NCBI RefSeq assembly: GCF_041146795.1
Contig: NC_135185.1
Location: 7,923,529-7,987,528, forward strand
Length of the DNA stretch: 64,000 nucleotides
Direction: 5' to 3'
Source of the DNA: Maylandia zebra
Taxonomy: Eukaryota > Chordata > Actinopteri > Cichliformes > Cichlidae
Positions within the stretch are counted from its first letter, which is position 1; each line of letters starts with the position of its first letter. A program made the translations under genes and the position numbers. The notes beneath the pieces are model-generated. The model saw nothing but the letters and a program-made list of their open reading frames with translations. It was not told the DNA's origin and made no database searches. Below, one piece after another: positions 23,674 to 35,080 of the stretch.

Positions 23674-25696
23674 AAATATTTATATATATATATTTTTTAT
23701 ATATAGGTGTACATATACACCTATATATAAAACCAGTTTTTTTACATTAGTAATTCATTTTGTGCATAATTTTATATTATTGTTAATAACAAATTAATTA
23801 AAGCAACAAAACAACCTGAAGAGCTGGCTCTTTTTAGTGAGCCGAACCGAAAGAGCCGGAAATCCCATCACTACTTTCCTCAATTACTTTGTAAATAAGG
23901 TGATGGACTTGAGATCCAAAATCCCCTCAAGTGCCTCCCCTTATGAAGATGCCCCTTGTTGTCCCGGGTCATTTACTTCTTTTTCTCCAATCACACTCAA
24001 TGACTTAATTGCAGTAATAGGTAAAATGAAATCCTCATCATGCTCCTTAGATATATTACCTCCCTCTGTCCTGTCTGGGACTCTCACCAGCATTGGTCCC
24101 ACACTATCCATCATCAACAATTCACTGAGGCAAGGCTGTGTTCCATCCTATTTTAAACATGCTGAGGTAACCCCTCTGTTAAAAAAACAGAATCTAGATC
24201 CTACCTCCCCTAGTAGTTATCGTCCTATTTCAAGATTGCCATTTATAAGTAAATTACTAGAAAAAATTGTAGAAAATCAGTTCAGATACTTACTATGCCG
24301 ATTTACTATGCAGATTTTTGACCCTTTTCAGTCTGGCTTTCAAAAGCAGCACTCTATGGAGACCGCTCTCTTAAGGGTCTATAATAATCTACTAATGGCA
24401 TCTGATGCAGGAAATTGTTCCGTGATCATTTTTGCTAGATCTTAGCGCAGCCTTCGATACCATCGACCACAAAATCCTACTCAACAGGCTGAAGGTTCTG
24501 GCTGGTATATCTGGCACCGCCTTAGACTGGTTTTCTTCCTACTTATCAGACAGGACCTTTTCTGTTAGGACTGATAGGTTCTTTAACACTGCTGCCCTAA
24601 CCTGCGGGGTTCCACAGGGTTCAGTATTGGGTCCATTATTATTTTCTTTTTATATGCTTCCTTTAGCTGGCATTATTTAGTCTTTTAGTGACCTGTCTTA
24701 TCATTTCTATGCCGATGACATTCAGCTGTATATGTCCTGGATGTCAGCTGGATAGGCTGTCCACCCTAGTCCAGGCTTTAACTCAAATCTCTGATTGGCT
24801 TTCTTACAATTACCTTGCTTTAAACATGAACAAGACAGAGACCATGATCATTGCTCCTCCTGATCTATATTCTAAAATCAGTCAGGTTCTTGCCCCTTTC
24901 TGTTCTTCTGCTAAGCCAAATATTCAAAATCTTGGAGTAATATTTGACTCTTCTTTGGGCCTTGACTCACACCTAAAATCTCTGTCTCGTTCCTGTTTCT
25001 TTCATTTAAGGAATATTTCTAAATTGCGACATGTGGTCTCCTTAGCTGAACTGGAAAAAATTGTCCATGCATTTGTGTCATCGCGTTTAGATTATTGTAA
25101 TTCCCTGTTTACCAGCTTGGATAAATCATCTCTTTCTCGCCTCCAAGCTATACAAAACGCAGCAGCCAGACTACTAACACGCTCTAGCAAGCGAGCTCAC
25201 ATAACTCCTATTTTATGTTCTTTACATTGGCTCCCGATAGATTTTAGAATTCATTTTAAAATTATTGTTTTAACGTACAGAGCACTAAATGGCCAAGCCC
25301 CAGATTATTTATCCAAGCTTCTCACTCGCCGTCTCCGTTCACAGACTCAGAGTTTGTTGGTTGCTCCCAGAACACGTCTGAAGACGAAAGGGGACAGAGC
25401 CTTTCAGTCTGTGGCACCAAGGCTGTGGAACAGTCTACCTCTACAACTACGTTTGGTTGACTCTGTGGAATCCTTTAAAAAACAGTTAAAAACTTTACTG
25501 TTTAAACAATCTTTCTGTTGACCAATGCGTTTTACATTTTTATATTTTTAATTTACATTTAAACTCTATATTGTGTATACTGTGCATTTTGCTATTTATC
25601 GTACTGTTTATTTTAATCTCTGTGTGCAGCGCTTTGTGACTACCTGTCTATGAAAAGCGCTTAATAAATAAACTTTACTTACTTTACTTACTTACT

Positions 25697-27738
25697 AAAC
25701 ACAGACTAAAAGTAGAATTTTTTTATTTAACTGAATGTAAGATCCAATCACTTCTCTCATACTGTAACTTTGTGTGGTACACATTGCATTGACATTTATT
25801 TTCAATTCCAATTATGCATTTGCAAGAAATGCAAGTAGACATGACCTGTTTTAACAGTACATGTCTACTTGCATCAGAAAAACATACCATAAGTAATAAC
25901 TTTCACATCTACCTGTTGTGTAGACACTGACTTGCCCGCCTCGAGCTGGAGCTAATATAAGAGTGAGGTACACACAAAAGCAAACATGCTATATACCTGT
26001 ATAAAAGGAACAGCCAGAGCAAATACAGTGTGTTGTACTGGAAATATAATAATACTTCTATTGTGTTTTCTACTATACATACATAATAAGGAACTGCTGA
26101 TGATTAAGGTATCTAGCAAGTTACATATTTCAACCATCTGTTTAATAATGCAGCGCAACATCTGCGAATGCTGAGTGCATGCCGGGGCTGATGTTGTTTT
26201 CGCACACCTTTATATGACTGTTTGAGGATACCTAATTCCAAGACCTGGTATTAGATTTGATGTTTTTTTGGGTTAACTACTGACTGAAAATGGCTAATGG
26301 TAGGATAGGGGGGCTGGGGATTCGATATGCCAATGAATGTTCTCACAAGGATGCACAGTTTAACCAACCACTTGTGTGTGTGTGTGCGTGTGTCTGTGCA
26401 AGAGAGTGGGAGATGGGTCAAGGGTGGTCTGACTCATCAAAAGCATAGGGCCTTGGACTTTATGCCATTGGCACACTCTTGTTAATATTCATAACACTGC
26501 ATTTGAGCCATCTTTATCAGTGTTTCATTTTATGAACCTTTTAATGTCAAATGAGTCAAAAAAAAATTCTCCAGAGGAATCAAAAATAAATACATACACA
26601 ATACATTTTTAAGTAATAAATTGCACAAAAATGTTGGATATAGCAAAAAAAAAAAAGATAAAAATGTACATGTGCAAATTTGTATTTAATTTATTTCTTT
26701 AATTTGAAAGAAAATATAAACATATATAAGCAACCCAGTGTCAAAAACTTTGGCTTTTCTGTCAGTTATTTCATGGTTCAGGCTTTACAGGGTTAAAATG
26801 TTCAAAGATAAGTATGGTGGCTCATTGATGCAATGACTGGTGCAATCTCACTGTAAGACGGTCTCAAGTTTTGAAACCCACAGCTCTCAATTAAGGTCAG
26901 TGAGGGAATATGATTTTGATTTACTACAGGAAAAAAAAATACCCCAGTGGTTTGAAACCTGATATCACGTTACTGTTCAAATCATGAATGCGAAAGTCAA
27001 CAAATGTTCACTCTTGCATGTCTTTCAAGGTTTGATCAAGCCATGTACAAATCATGCTGATGTTTTGAGTTACTCGTTTTACCATGTAGTAGCAGGTCTG
27101 TAGTAGAAAGTTTATTTTCATCCATCCATCCAAAAATGTTGCTGTCACATTATTTATATAGGAATACAATCACAACACAACCAGTTGACAACTAGTTGAG
27201 TTGAGAGCCCAACTGCAAAGAGACACAGTGACGGATTTTCCGAGTTAGAAGAAGAGTCCTGTTTATACTCTAGTCTCACTGAGCCATTAAGCAAACGCAT
27301 ATATTTTCTATACATAGTGTATAACATGAATATGTTTGTTGTGAAAAAGATAGTTGCAGTTTAGTTCATTGCATTATTCCTTATTGCTTTCAGAAAACAG
27401 CATGAAAGCACCCTCCACACCGTGCATTCAAACGATCTGACTCATGTCTTTGGTTTGGTGGCTGTTAGCTGACAATCACTGCACCATAATTACTAGGCCA
27501 GATGTGTTTGTGCTTTCCAAGCTTCCTATTAGATATTCAAAAACAAATGATCGCCTGCACGACCATAACTATGAAAGCAGATTCTGATCTGCTTCCTCAA
27601 GGGTCCTGGAGGTCCAGCCATGATTTAGCTTTAATTCTGTGACCTTGAGTAGCCATCCAGCTTTGGGTTATGTCAAAGCTGTAAACCCACAGAATTATGC
27701 TTACAAGTCTACGAGAAGTTTTCAGTAGCACTGGTCAT
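25697..27738. other. non-coding stretch
   Basis: No gene seen. There is a short (TG)n run at about 26371-26400. A very degenerate tRNA-SINE-like patch lies at about 26815-26885 (GGTGGCTCATTGATG...AAGTTTTGAAACCC). Unique, motif-rich sequence at 27380-27720 might be regulatory. Confidence 0.4.
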
Positions 27739-30502
27739 TAGGGATGGGTATTAATTTTCACCATTCCGATTCCATTTTCGATTCTGTTTAACGATTCGAT
27801 TATTTATCGATTCTCTTATTGATTCTTATTTTTAAAAAAGGAGAACCCACAGGTCGATTAGCTTTGAACTTTGTTTTATATCTTATCTTTGAACAGACAG
27901 AAATGTAGGAGTAACATGACCTTACAAACCCAACAGTGAGATCTTAAGAGATCCACAGCCTACTGCTCCTCGATGCCACGAGGACCCCAGAAAAAAAAAG
28001 GTTGTAAATGTAAAATAATAATAAAATAAATATTCTGTTGTAGCAATAACAAAGTATAACATAAATTATTCAGTGGCAATTACACAAGAATGTCCAGCAA
28101 CATTTACACTCTCCTTTTTAAAAGTATATATGAGCTGGGCACTCAAAAATAAAACTATATCAGCCAGCAAAAAATACAATCAACTCAAGTCCAATGGAAC
28201 AGTGCACTGTGCAATTCTGCATCCATCAACTATAGAGAATTAAAAATTATTTTGCAGAAATGTAAGCATATCTGCTTTTTCAGGAAGGATACGTGATCTT
28301 TCTGGACTTATGGTCTCTCCAGCTGTGGAGAACACCCTCTCAGACGGGGTGGAGGATGCCTGCACACACAGAAACCTTTCAGCCAGTGCTGACAGCCCCC
28401 TCTCTTGCTCCACCACCATAGGGCAGCGTTATCCTTGCAGGGGATGGGGGTTAGGCTTCTATACAGCTGGATCTCCTGATCCACTCTGTGGCCCAGGGAA
28501 AGAACGGGATGCCGTTGTTGGAATGACTGCAGCTTGTTGTCCTCTTCTTCAAAGAATTCCTCCAAGGCCGTTTTTCTTTGCTTTACTGGTGGCGCCTGAA
28601 ATTAAATTGACATGATAAAAAAATAAGCAAAAAATGAACAATCAATGACATTTAAATTATCATCACAATGAACTAAACTTACATAGTCTTCTTCATCCTC
28701 ATCTTCGAACAACTCTCCCTGTGTGTCTCCTTGCTCCAGGTGCTTGAGTAGAAAGTGACAAATAAACAAGCAAATCAAACTAAGTACCACAGCTCCATAG
28801 ATGAAAGGTCTCACTCTCACAATGGAAATGTGCAACAATGAAAAACACTGTCATATTGAAATACCTCATCTGCTCCTGCCTCTGCCTTTGCTGCAATTGC
28901 TGGTTCCCTGATCCTGTGCCAGACTTCATCCTTCTCCACTTTGGATTTAAATCGGGGGTCCAAGATGGTGGCCTCCTCCAGGAAGCTCTTGATATCAGCG
29001 TCCTTACATTTTTAAGAGGGAGGAAAATGTGACATCATGACTGTCATTTTATTTATGATAAATAAATCATCAATTGTACCTGGTATCGTTTGGAAAGATC
29101 TTTCCAAATGTTCTCCTTTATGCTCCTTGTGAAGGCAGAGTCATCTTCTTGTACGGTGTAGTGTTACTGTAGCTTTTGCAGGATGGGCAAAATCTCACCA
29201 CAGGTCGGACTTTTGTCACTGGACACTGCTAGTGTGGAGGTGTAGTGCTTCCGCATGAGTACCACAAACTCCTCTGCTTTTCTTAAGTCATCATTGCCCA
29301 TTTTAGCCAGTCTGCAAAATCAACAAAACAAAAATACAACAGATATGTTGCATAAAACAAACAAAAATAAAACCTGAGTCCAAGTTAAGCCATATTATCA
29401 TTATTTTTCAATACTACTCACCTTTCCTTTTCCATGGACTTTCTTATTTGTGGATCGATGGCTGCAGCCTGGATGGCAGGAAACTGCTCGCAGAATCTGT
29501 CCATCATCAAATACAAGGAGTTCCATCTGGTCTTTACATCTAGGAGCAGCATATGCTTGGGCAGCTCTGAGGGGTAACGCGTTCACAACTTAAATGCTAA
29601 TGTAATATTCCTTATCTTAGTTTATAAATTTAATTTGATCATGATCTAATGATTATAATATACACAATCTTAAAAAACTATTACTATGCTTACTGAGCAA
29701 CTCTTGCTTCTCCTTCAGGACCACTTTTGTCATGTGGGACCTCTTCATCCTTAAACTTTGACATTTCCTGACTTAGCCTACAATTAAACATTCACTTACC
29801 GAAACTCGGGGGCATCTACTGTGGCAAAAGGGTGCAAGCCTTTTACAACAAACTTAGTCACTGCTCGGTGACATTCGTCTATCCTGGCCTGTGTCATTTT
29901 ACTTTTCCCTGCCTCTGTGAAAGGAGAAGCCACCTGTAGACTGCAGCGAGAACTGCCAGCATCTGAGCCAGACAGACTCTGTCTGTCTCTCTCGTCATGG
30001 TCATCTAAATGCAGCGCACAGTAATGGCAGGTTTTGTAATAAGGCAAAACGTGCTAACATAATATGCAATGCTAGTTGATTAGTTACCTGCAGTATTAAC
30101 GGGAGAGAACGTGCAAACGCTAACGCTGCTGCTGGGTTGAGCTTTGCTAGTCCGGAGCGGATCAAAAACACGACATTCATTTAAAGCAATCACGTGTTTT
30201 TTGAGCAAATGCTTTTGCATATTCGTAGTGTTTCCTCTCTTTGATGAAATCTCTACTTTGCAAGTATTGCACGTTGCCCTGTTGTCATCCTTTCTCATAA
30301 AGGGTAACCAAACTTTTGAGCATTTGTGCCGCTTAGGCGCCGTGTTTCCTACTGAGTAAAAGACGCTATGCAACGTGGTGACGTCATTCGAGGCGTCTGG
30401 AATCGATAAGGGAATCGTTTGTAAAAATGGCAAACAATTCTAAGGAATTGAAACAGTGGGAACCGGTTCTCAACAAGAACCGGTTTTCGATACCCATCCC
30501 TA
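27739..30502 (-). mobile_element. BED-type hAT transposon, decayed autonomous copy
   Basis: The left end TAGGGATGGGTATTAATTTT and the inverted right end (TAGGGATGGGTATCGAAAAC on the minus strand) are flanked by CTGGTCAT (27731-27738) and CGGGTCAT (30503-30510), a 7-of-8 target duplication. It encodes a multi-exon hAT transposase on the minus strand, now broken. It shares 12-13 terminal bases with the non-autonomous element at 17710-18736. Confidence 0.88.
28262..30433 (-). pseudogene. hAT transposase (ZBED-like), disrupted
   Basis: The first exon (30433 to about 30088) encodes a BED zinc finger with C55, C58, H75 and H80. The second (about 30004-29800) continues with GSDAGSSRCSLQVASPF and ends VDAPEF. 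Downstream exons carry LLLDVKTRWNSLYLMMDRFC (29540-29480), MGNDDLRKAEEFVVLM, and ATILDPRFKSKV (about 28975). The C-terminal hAT dimerisation region is LEEFFEEEDN...WW followed by ERGLSALAERFLCVQASSTP and SERVFSTAGETIS. Lesions are an in-frame TAA in the exon at about 29166 (ILQKLQ-stop-HYTVQ) and a one-base frameshift between the WW motif and ERGLSALAE at about 28405-28415. Introns are inferred from GT/AG borders. Confidence 0.85.
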
Positions 30503-30630
30503 CGGGTCATCCTTATATTGCTTGGTGTGCCTGAAATCTAGAAATTGTTAAAAACTGTCGGTAACTAATATTCTGTGATTGGTCTTATTTAAAATGACTT
30601 GGTTTTTTTTGTTGGTGTGGAAATGGCCTG

Positions 30631-30636
30631 ATCATG
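30631..30636. repeat. left 6-bp target-site duplication ATCATG
   Basis: ATCATG directly precedes the left terminal inverted repeat. The identical hexamer at 38940-38945 directly follows the right one. Confidence 0.9.
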
Positions 30637-30663
30637 TATGGCGTTATTTTTGTGCCACTATTC

Positions 30664-30705
30664 TGAGCGCACGTAAAAAAAAATTGAGCGCACGTAAAAA
30701 AAAAT
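30664..30705 (+). promoter_or_regulatory. tandem 21-bp repeats near terminus, likely transposase-binding sites
   Basis: Two direct copies with a 21-bp period, each TGAGCGCACGT followed by a run of nine A and one T, start at 30664 and 30685. The right inverted repeat has the same pair, with one base changed in its outer copy. Subterminal direct repeats are common transposase-binding sites; that role is inferred. Confidence 0.5.
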
Positions 30706-30963
30706 TGCAGGTGCAAGTGTTGCATTTTGAGGAGAAATTTATTTTGAGCTTACAAAAGCTGAATTTGAGTGAACAAAATTCATTGCTGCGTGCAAAAAAC
30801 GTATTTCAGTGTTTGCGCTTATCCATATACACACACAATAGCACCCCCTCTCGCTCAGTTTTTTCATTTGCGCTTGCTCGCAATGTGTTGCTTGCGCTCA
30901 CAACATTCTCTGCTTCCTACGCTCAACTCTCTGTACACCGTTATAAGTGTGCCACAAAACCAA

Positions 30964-31015
30964 CCAATCACAGACTTGGTTTCAAAAATTCTGATTGGCT
31001 CTTACGGTCTCCAAT
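30964..31015 (+). promoter_or_regulatory. CCAAT-box cluster in left repeat, inferred promoter of HECT gene
   Basis: CCAAT at 30964, ATTGG at 30994 and CCAAT at 31011 lie 104-155 bp upstream of the HECT start codon. Three closely spaced CCAAT cores suggest NF-Y-dependent transcription. The mirror-image cluster in the right repeat sits upstream of the integrase gene. Confidence 0.45.
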
Positions 31016-31118
31016 CAGCTCGCTAGCTACTGCTTTCCGGACACCGGAAACACTGTCCACTCAGCCTCGCTTCTTGCAGATAGAGGGATTTTTGATTTAC
31101 TCTGCAGCTAAAGAAGAG

Positions 31119-34100
31119 ATGGCAGAATCAAACAATGGCTCCAATAATACTACACCACAGTATCAGGTGAGTTTAATTTTTTTTGTGTGAATTTAGTAAT
31201 TTGCTGTCCTTTCTGTTTAATATGCTGTGAAATTGTAGTTACAGATGCAGCTGTAGAGTTTAAGCTAGCCTTATGGGTAATTACCAGCATAGTTGTCTTA
31301 CTGAGGCAGTGTATCCTAATCATGTTTTTTAGGGTAATGGTGCAGTTGAGTCAGCAGTAAGAAATCTGGTGTCTTTGCTGCTTAACAACATATCCACAAA
31401 TCCTTCAGGGAGGCCAACAGAGAGTGGGCAGCCGGAGCCTAGAAATCTGACTATCCAGCAAGAGATGACAAGGTTTTTGCTTTTTTTGTGTGTTTTTTTT
31501 ATTTTAACTTTTTGCAATCTTTTCTGTTAAAGTTATTTGGTTTGTGGATTTATCAACATTGATTTTTAAATTAAAATGTGCTATTAAGGACTGATGTCAT
31601 ATTTAATAACTTTATTAAACAATAACCCTTATGTTATGCAACACTGCATTTTTTAAACTCATGCATTTTCATCCCACAGATCATTTCCAGGATATTTCAA
31701 ATCACACTTGAGCCGTGGTAAAAAGAGATGTTTAACATCTACTAAGCAGCTTGTTAAGGCAGGCAGTAAGACCACAGGCCTCAGTTTTTATTTGCTGTCA
31801 AAAAACACATCCTACACACCTTTGCCAGCTGAGGAGCTTGAACTCCTACAAGCTGGCATGGGGAGACAAACAGTGTCTCTTCCAGAAGATGGTGACCATG
31901 CAGAGGTAAGTTTGTGTAGTCAGTATTAAAATCAGTCATTGGCAGACGCATTTAGCCTGAATCATATGCCACAGTCCGTTTAGTGTTCCATTCTGCTTAA
32001 CGGTGTTTTTAACTAAGATTTCTAGACTTCTGGAAGAAACCTTTCCAAAAATGGAATATCTTTGTGGAGGATGGCTCTTACATAAGGCAACAGGTTTGTT
32101 GTTAATTCAGTTTTTATGTATTTTTTTGGCATTCTTGCGTGCTCATACTGCATTATGATTATGTAGTTGATACTTTTGCTGCTTGATTGTTTATGCTATT
32201 TTTCTGTCAATAAAGGTGGCAGTGGTCGACGAAAGCTCACTGTAATTCCACCTGAAACAGAAGGATATTCTGTCAAAACACTGAAAGCTGTGTCAGGAGG
32301 TGGCAAATCCACTTTTTACATAGTACCTCTTCAGGAAACATTAGACACATCTCCTCTACCTCCCGACTCACAGCACTTTTCAAAGATGCCAAAGAAGATA
32401 TGTTACCAGTGTAATGAAGTTATGCCTCTGCAGATGCTTGCAGTACACATCAATACGTGCAAAGGAAAATTCTCTCCTGATGAGACTGATGATGAGGTGA
32501 GACAATTTTGATGAAATCAAAAGGAGCAATTTTGATTAAATAATATAGTATCACAATTACTGTTTTTTGATTCAGCAGGAATCGGAGTTATGCATTGTGA
32601 AAAGCAAATGCAAGGTAAACCTAGCACATTACTAAAAACCATAGTAACTACAATGAATTTTGTATCGGTAATGATCTTTTTCCCACTATGCCTAACATGT
32701 ACCCATTTTTGGAATTGTAGGTTATTTGTCCAATATGCACTAAGGATTTTCCTGAAGATGAGATCACAGTCCATGCGAGTCTGTGTGGGGATAGGTAATC
32801 TTTTTTCAGCCGTTTATGAAAAAATGTTAATCAGTAACAGTCCACGCAAACATATGTATTTTTATTTTATTTTTTTTAAACTTTGTTTTGTCATCAGCTT
32901 TCAATGCATGGTGCCTGAAGAAAATGACCAAACTACAGGGACACCAGCTCAAACTTCAGTATGCACAACAGACAGGTACTTTTTGCTCTATTATAATTCA
33001 TATACACACTATTATGCAGAACCATTTGTTAAAATTATGTGTAAGATCTTTTACACAATACCTGGGGTTTAATTTCATATAAAACATTTTATGATCACAC
33101 TACTTTAAATTATTGTTAAAGGTTGTTGCACAGAACATGCTGCAATAATTTCTAATCACGTTTAATGTGGTAGCCTCTTTTAATCTAAAGATGATTATTT
33201 TTCTTTGAGAGCTTAGGATGTTTTCTACCCTGTTTTTGTTAAGCGTGGAAGATGTATTGCGTTGCCTTGAACAACAAGTCGACACCACAACAGAATTTAA
33301 GTTGTGTGTGGACAGAGAAGACCTTCCAGACAGAGGCATTCTCCAGTGGCAGAGAAAAAAAGCTGCATCTCCCACCAGTGTTCTTAGGGTGGTTTTCATT
33401 GGAGAGGCAGGCGTGGATACAGGAGCACTTAGGAAAGAGTTTTTGAGTGGTGAGTTGCCTATTACCTGTTTTGTCCTAGTGTCAATAAATAATGGATAAC
33501 TTAAAAATGCGGATATTTTTTGTATGAAAGACATGATTTCAGGTATTGAAAGCAGATTCTTTGAAGGACTTGAGAACAAGGGCAAAAACCCCAAGTATTC
33601 TCTGACCGATCTTGATAATGAAAACTTCAGGTTGGTTACATACGAGCTTTGTGTATTACATTTAATACGCATCCGATATTTTTGTAAATGTTACCTGAAA
33701 ATGAATTATAATCATTTGTCTACACAGAACTGTTGGTGAAATAATTGCAGTCAGCCTCGCCCAAGGAGGCCCATCTCCTGCCTTTTTCAAAGAATGGTGC
33801 TACAATTTCCTCTGCTCAGGAGAGGTTGATTTCAGCTGTCTGTCTAAGGAGGATGTTGCAGATGTGGAATCTTCCCTGCTCATCCGCAAAGTGAGCACCT
33901 GGTTTAGCTCTGGCACATGATATATTATGAGTATGGTGTTTTTAAACACTTTTAACCTTCTGTATTTCCTCTTTCACATTATACATTTCCAGGTTGAAGA
34001 TGCAGCAGACATACAGTATCTGATGATGTGGGCTGATGAAATTGTCAGCTGTGGATACACAAACCAGATAAAGATGGATAGTAAGGAAAGCATGATCCGG

Positions 34101-34149
34101 TAAGGGAGAAAAAATCAGAGAGATCATTAACCCCCCCCAACTAGTTTTT

Positions 34150-34184
<35 letters not shown>

Positions 34185-35080
34185 TGCTATTGTCTTACAC
34201 TCTACAACAAGACTGATTCCAATGCTACAGCAGCTCCGAAAGGGCATGGAACTCTATGGTCTTGTGAACCTGATGGCTGTAAATCCTGAAGCTTGCCACA
34301 GTTTGTTTGTTCCTGGGAAAATCCTCAAAGTAAGTATTAACATAGCAGCTTCAGTCTGATCCAAAGACAGTCCACTTATCTGTACTGTAGTTATCCTGTA
34401 TTTATTTATTAGTTTTGAATGAACAATATATCTATAATATAATCTACTTTATTTCCTTATTTACAGCCAGACGCTGATTTCATTATGATGAGCTGCCAAC
34501 CACATTTCAGTGAAAAAGGGACATCTAGGGAGAGAACTGAGAGGAAGATCATAAATTTTTTGCAAGATTTCTTGCAGGAGATTGAAGTATCAGGTACTAT
34601 ATAGTATTAGCTGTATATACCTATAGTATTGTATATATACCGTATGCATCTGTTAAATATTTTTGCTTTAACATGCAGGGCACTAGAAAGTATTCTTAGT
34701 TGTTAATTTAAAACATTGTAATCCAGATTGCTTTTTATTTAGAAAAGACTTCAGAAACATTTTCAAACATCACAGATGGAAACACAGGCGGTGCAGGTGG
34801 TGAAAAATCAGAGTCTCTTGCTGTCCACCATGTGCTCCAGTGGATGACCGGCCAGTCCCATGTTCCCATCCTTCCTGATGAAAAGAGACATTTCAAAATA
34901 ACATGCAAGTTTGACCATGAATGTAAGGAGCGGCTGGGAGATCACTCCATTTGTTACCCAGTTGTGAGTGCATGCACTTGTACTGTGACTTTTCCAGTGC
35001 AGCATCTGGACACTTACACAGTGTTTAAAACCATAATGAGTGCAGCAGTTAAATATGGTGGTGGATTCCACAGAGTTTAA
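31119..35080 (+). CDS. HECT-type E3 ubiquitin ligase with two CCHC zinc fingers (G2E3-like), transposon-borne
   Basis: My gene model has 15 exons: 31119-31166, 31333-31472, 31680-31905, 32018-32093, 32216-32496, 32579-32614, 32721-32794, 32898-32975, 33244-33449, 33531-33630, 33728-33890, 33993-34099, 34185-34329, 34467-34593 and 34743-35080. All junctions are GT-AG, phases agree, and the 2145-nt frame is uninterrupted (714 residues). Residues 1-160 include KRCLTSTKQLVKAGSKTTG and FPKMEYLCGGWLLHKATGG. C226/C229/H241/C245 and C272/C275/H287/C291 form two CxxC-H-C fingers resembling ubiquitin-binding UBZ types. From about 320 to the end is a HECT domain: VFIGEAGVDTGALRKEF, RTVGEIIAVSLAQGGPSP, then the C-lobe SACTCTVTFPV, where C680 aligns best as the thioester cysteine (C682 is the alternative). 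Fish genomes contain many predicted 'G2/M phase-specific E3 ubiquitin ligase-like' genes of this pattern. Its substrate is unknown. The start ATG lies 61 bp inside the left repeat; the frame is open upstream, so a longer N-terminus is not excluded. Exon 9 could alternatively start near 33214. Confidence 0.88.

Larger units (their letters stand above)
22122..23873. mobile_element. non-autonomous hAT inserted in LINE (copy 1)
   Basis: The ends TAGTGATG and CATCACTA are perfect inverted repeats, flanked by the 8-bp direct repeat CTTTCCTC (22114-22121 and 23874-23881). The LINE protein reading continues across one copy of the repeat (DEDCSTFL then NYFVNKVMDL), which fixes the insertion precisely. 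Subterminal AGAGCCGG motifs occur at both ends. No transposase is encoded. The related copy at 39428-41384 lacks the LINE piece found here at 22403-23006 but has its own Harbinger insertion. Confidence 0.92.
20450..25521 (+). pseudogene. LINE endonuclease-reverse transcriptase, disabled
   Basis: The endonuclease is recognisable from LINARLIANKSYILNDLF (about 21015), FISETW, a frameshift near 21205 at GRGGG, then VIIVGDFNIH, GHALDLVFTCG and SDHKSVFF. In-frame TGA codons follow LRRSC and AECL (about 21888-21910). After the hAT insertion come YRPISRLPFISKLLEKIVEN, a frameshift near 24435, LDLSAAFDTIDHKILLNRL, CGVPQGSVLGPLLFSFYML, a stop after LAGII (24678-24680), FYADDIQLY (catalytic FYADD) and a further shift. 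The C-terminus has DYCNSLFTSLDKSSLSRLQA and LHWLPIDFRIHFKI. Multiple independent lesions make it dead. Confidence 0.85.
20436..25696 (+). mobile_element. near full-length L2-type LINE, interrupted by hAT
   Basis: A plus-strand non-LTR retrotransposon from a probable native 5' end (AAGATGGCGCC just inside it) to a 3' (TTAC)n tail at 25670-25696. One long protein carries apurinic endonuclease and then reverse transcriptase. The 1752-bp hAT element at 22122-23873 splits it; the LINE reading resumes exactly after the 8-bp duplication. Without the insertion the LINE is about 3.5 kb. The 3' untranslated region carries GCGCTTTGTGACTACCTGTC and GCGCTTAATAAATAAAC. Confidence 0.85.
30637..31058 (+). 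repeat. left terminal inverted repeat (~422 bp)
   Basis: Matches 38522-38939 in inverted orientation almost throughout. The main difference is an extra 7 bp here in TTTCCGGACACCGGAAAC, against TTTCCGGAAAC on the right. It contains two tandem GAGCGCACGT-plus-A-run units, a TATAA at 30942, three CCAAT-box cores and an ETS-like CCGGAAA near its inner end. It is open in one frame by chance, so long open frames at both ends are mirror copies and not a gene. Confidence 0.95.

Noticed and set aside
26815-26885. SINE copy
   Set aside because: Similarity to a tRNA-headed SINE is too faint to support without alignment.
29401-29586. Minus-strand open frame as a protein of its own
   Set aside because: It is the wrong frame of the hAT transposase exon whose true frame reads LLLDVKTRWNSLYLMM.
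30579-31190. 203-codon open frame across the left inverted repeat as a separate gene
   Set aside because: Most of it is inverted-repeat DNA and its mirror appears as open frame 38509-38868. Only the last 24 codons before 31190 overlap the HECT start, whose first exon ends at 31166.
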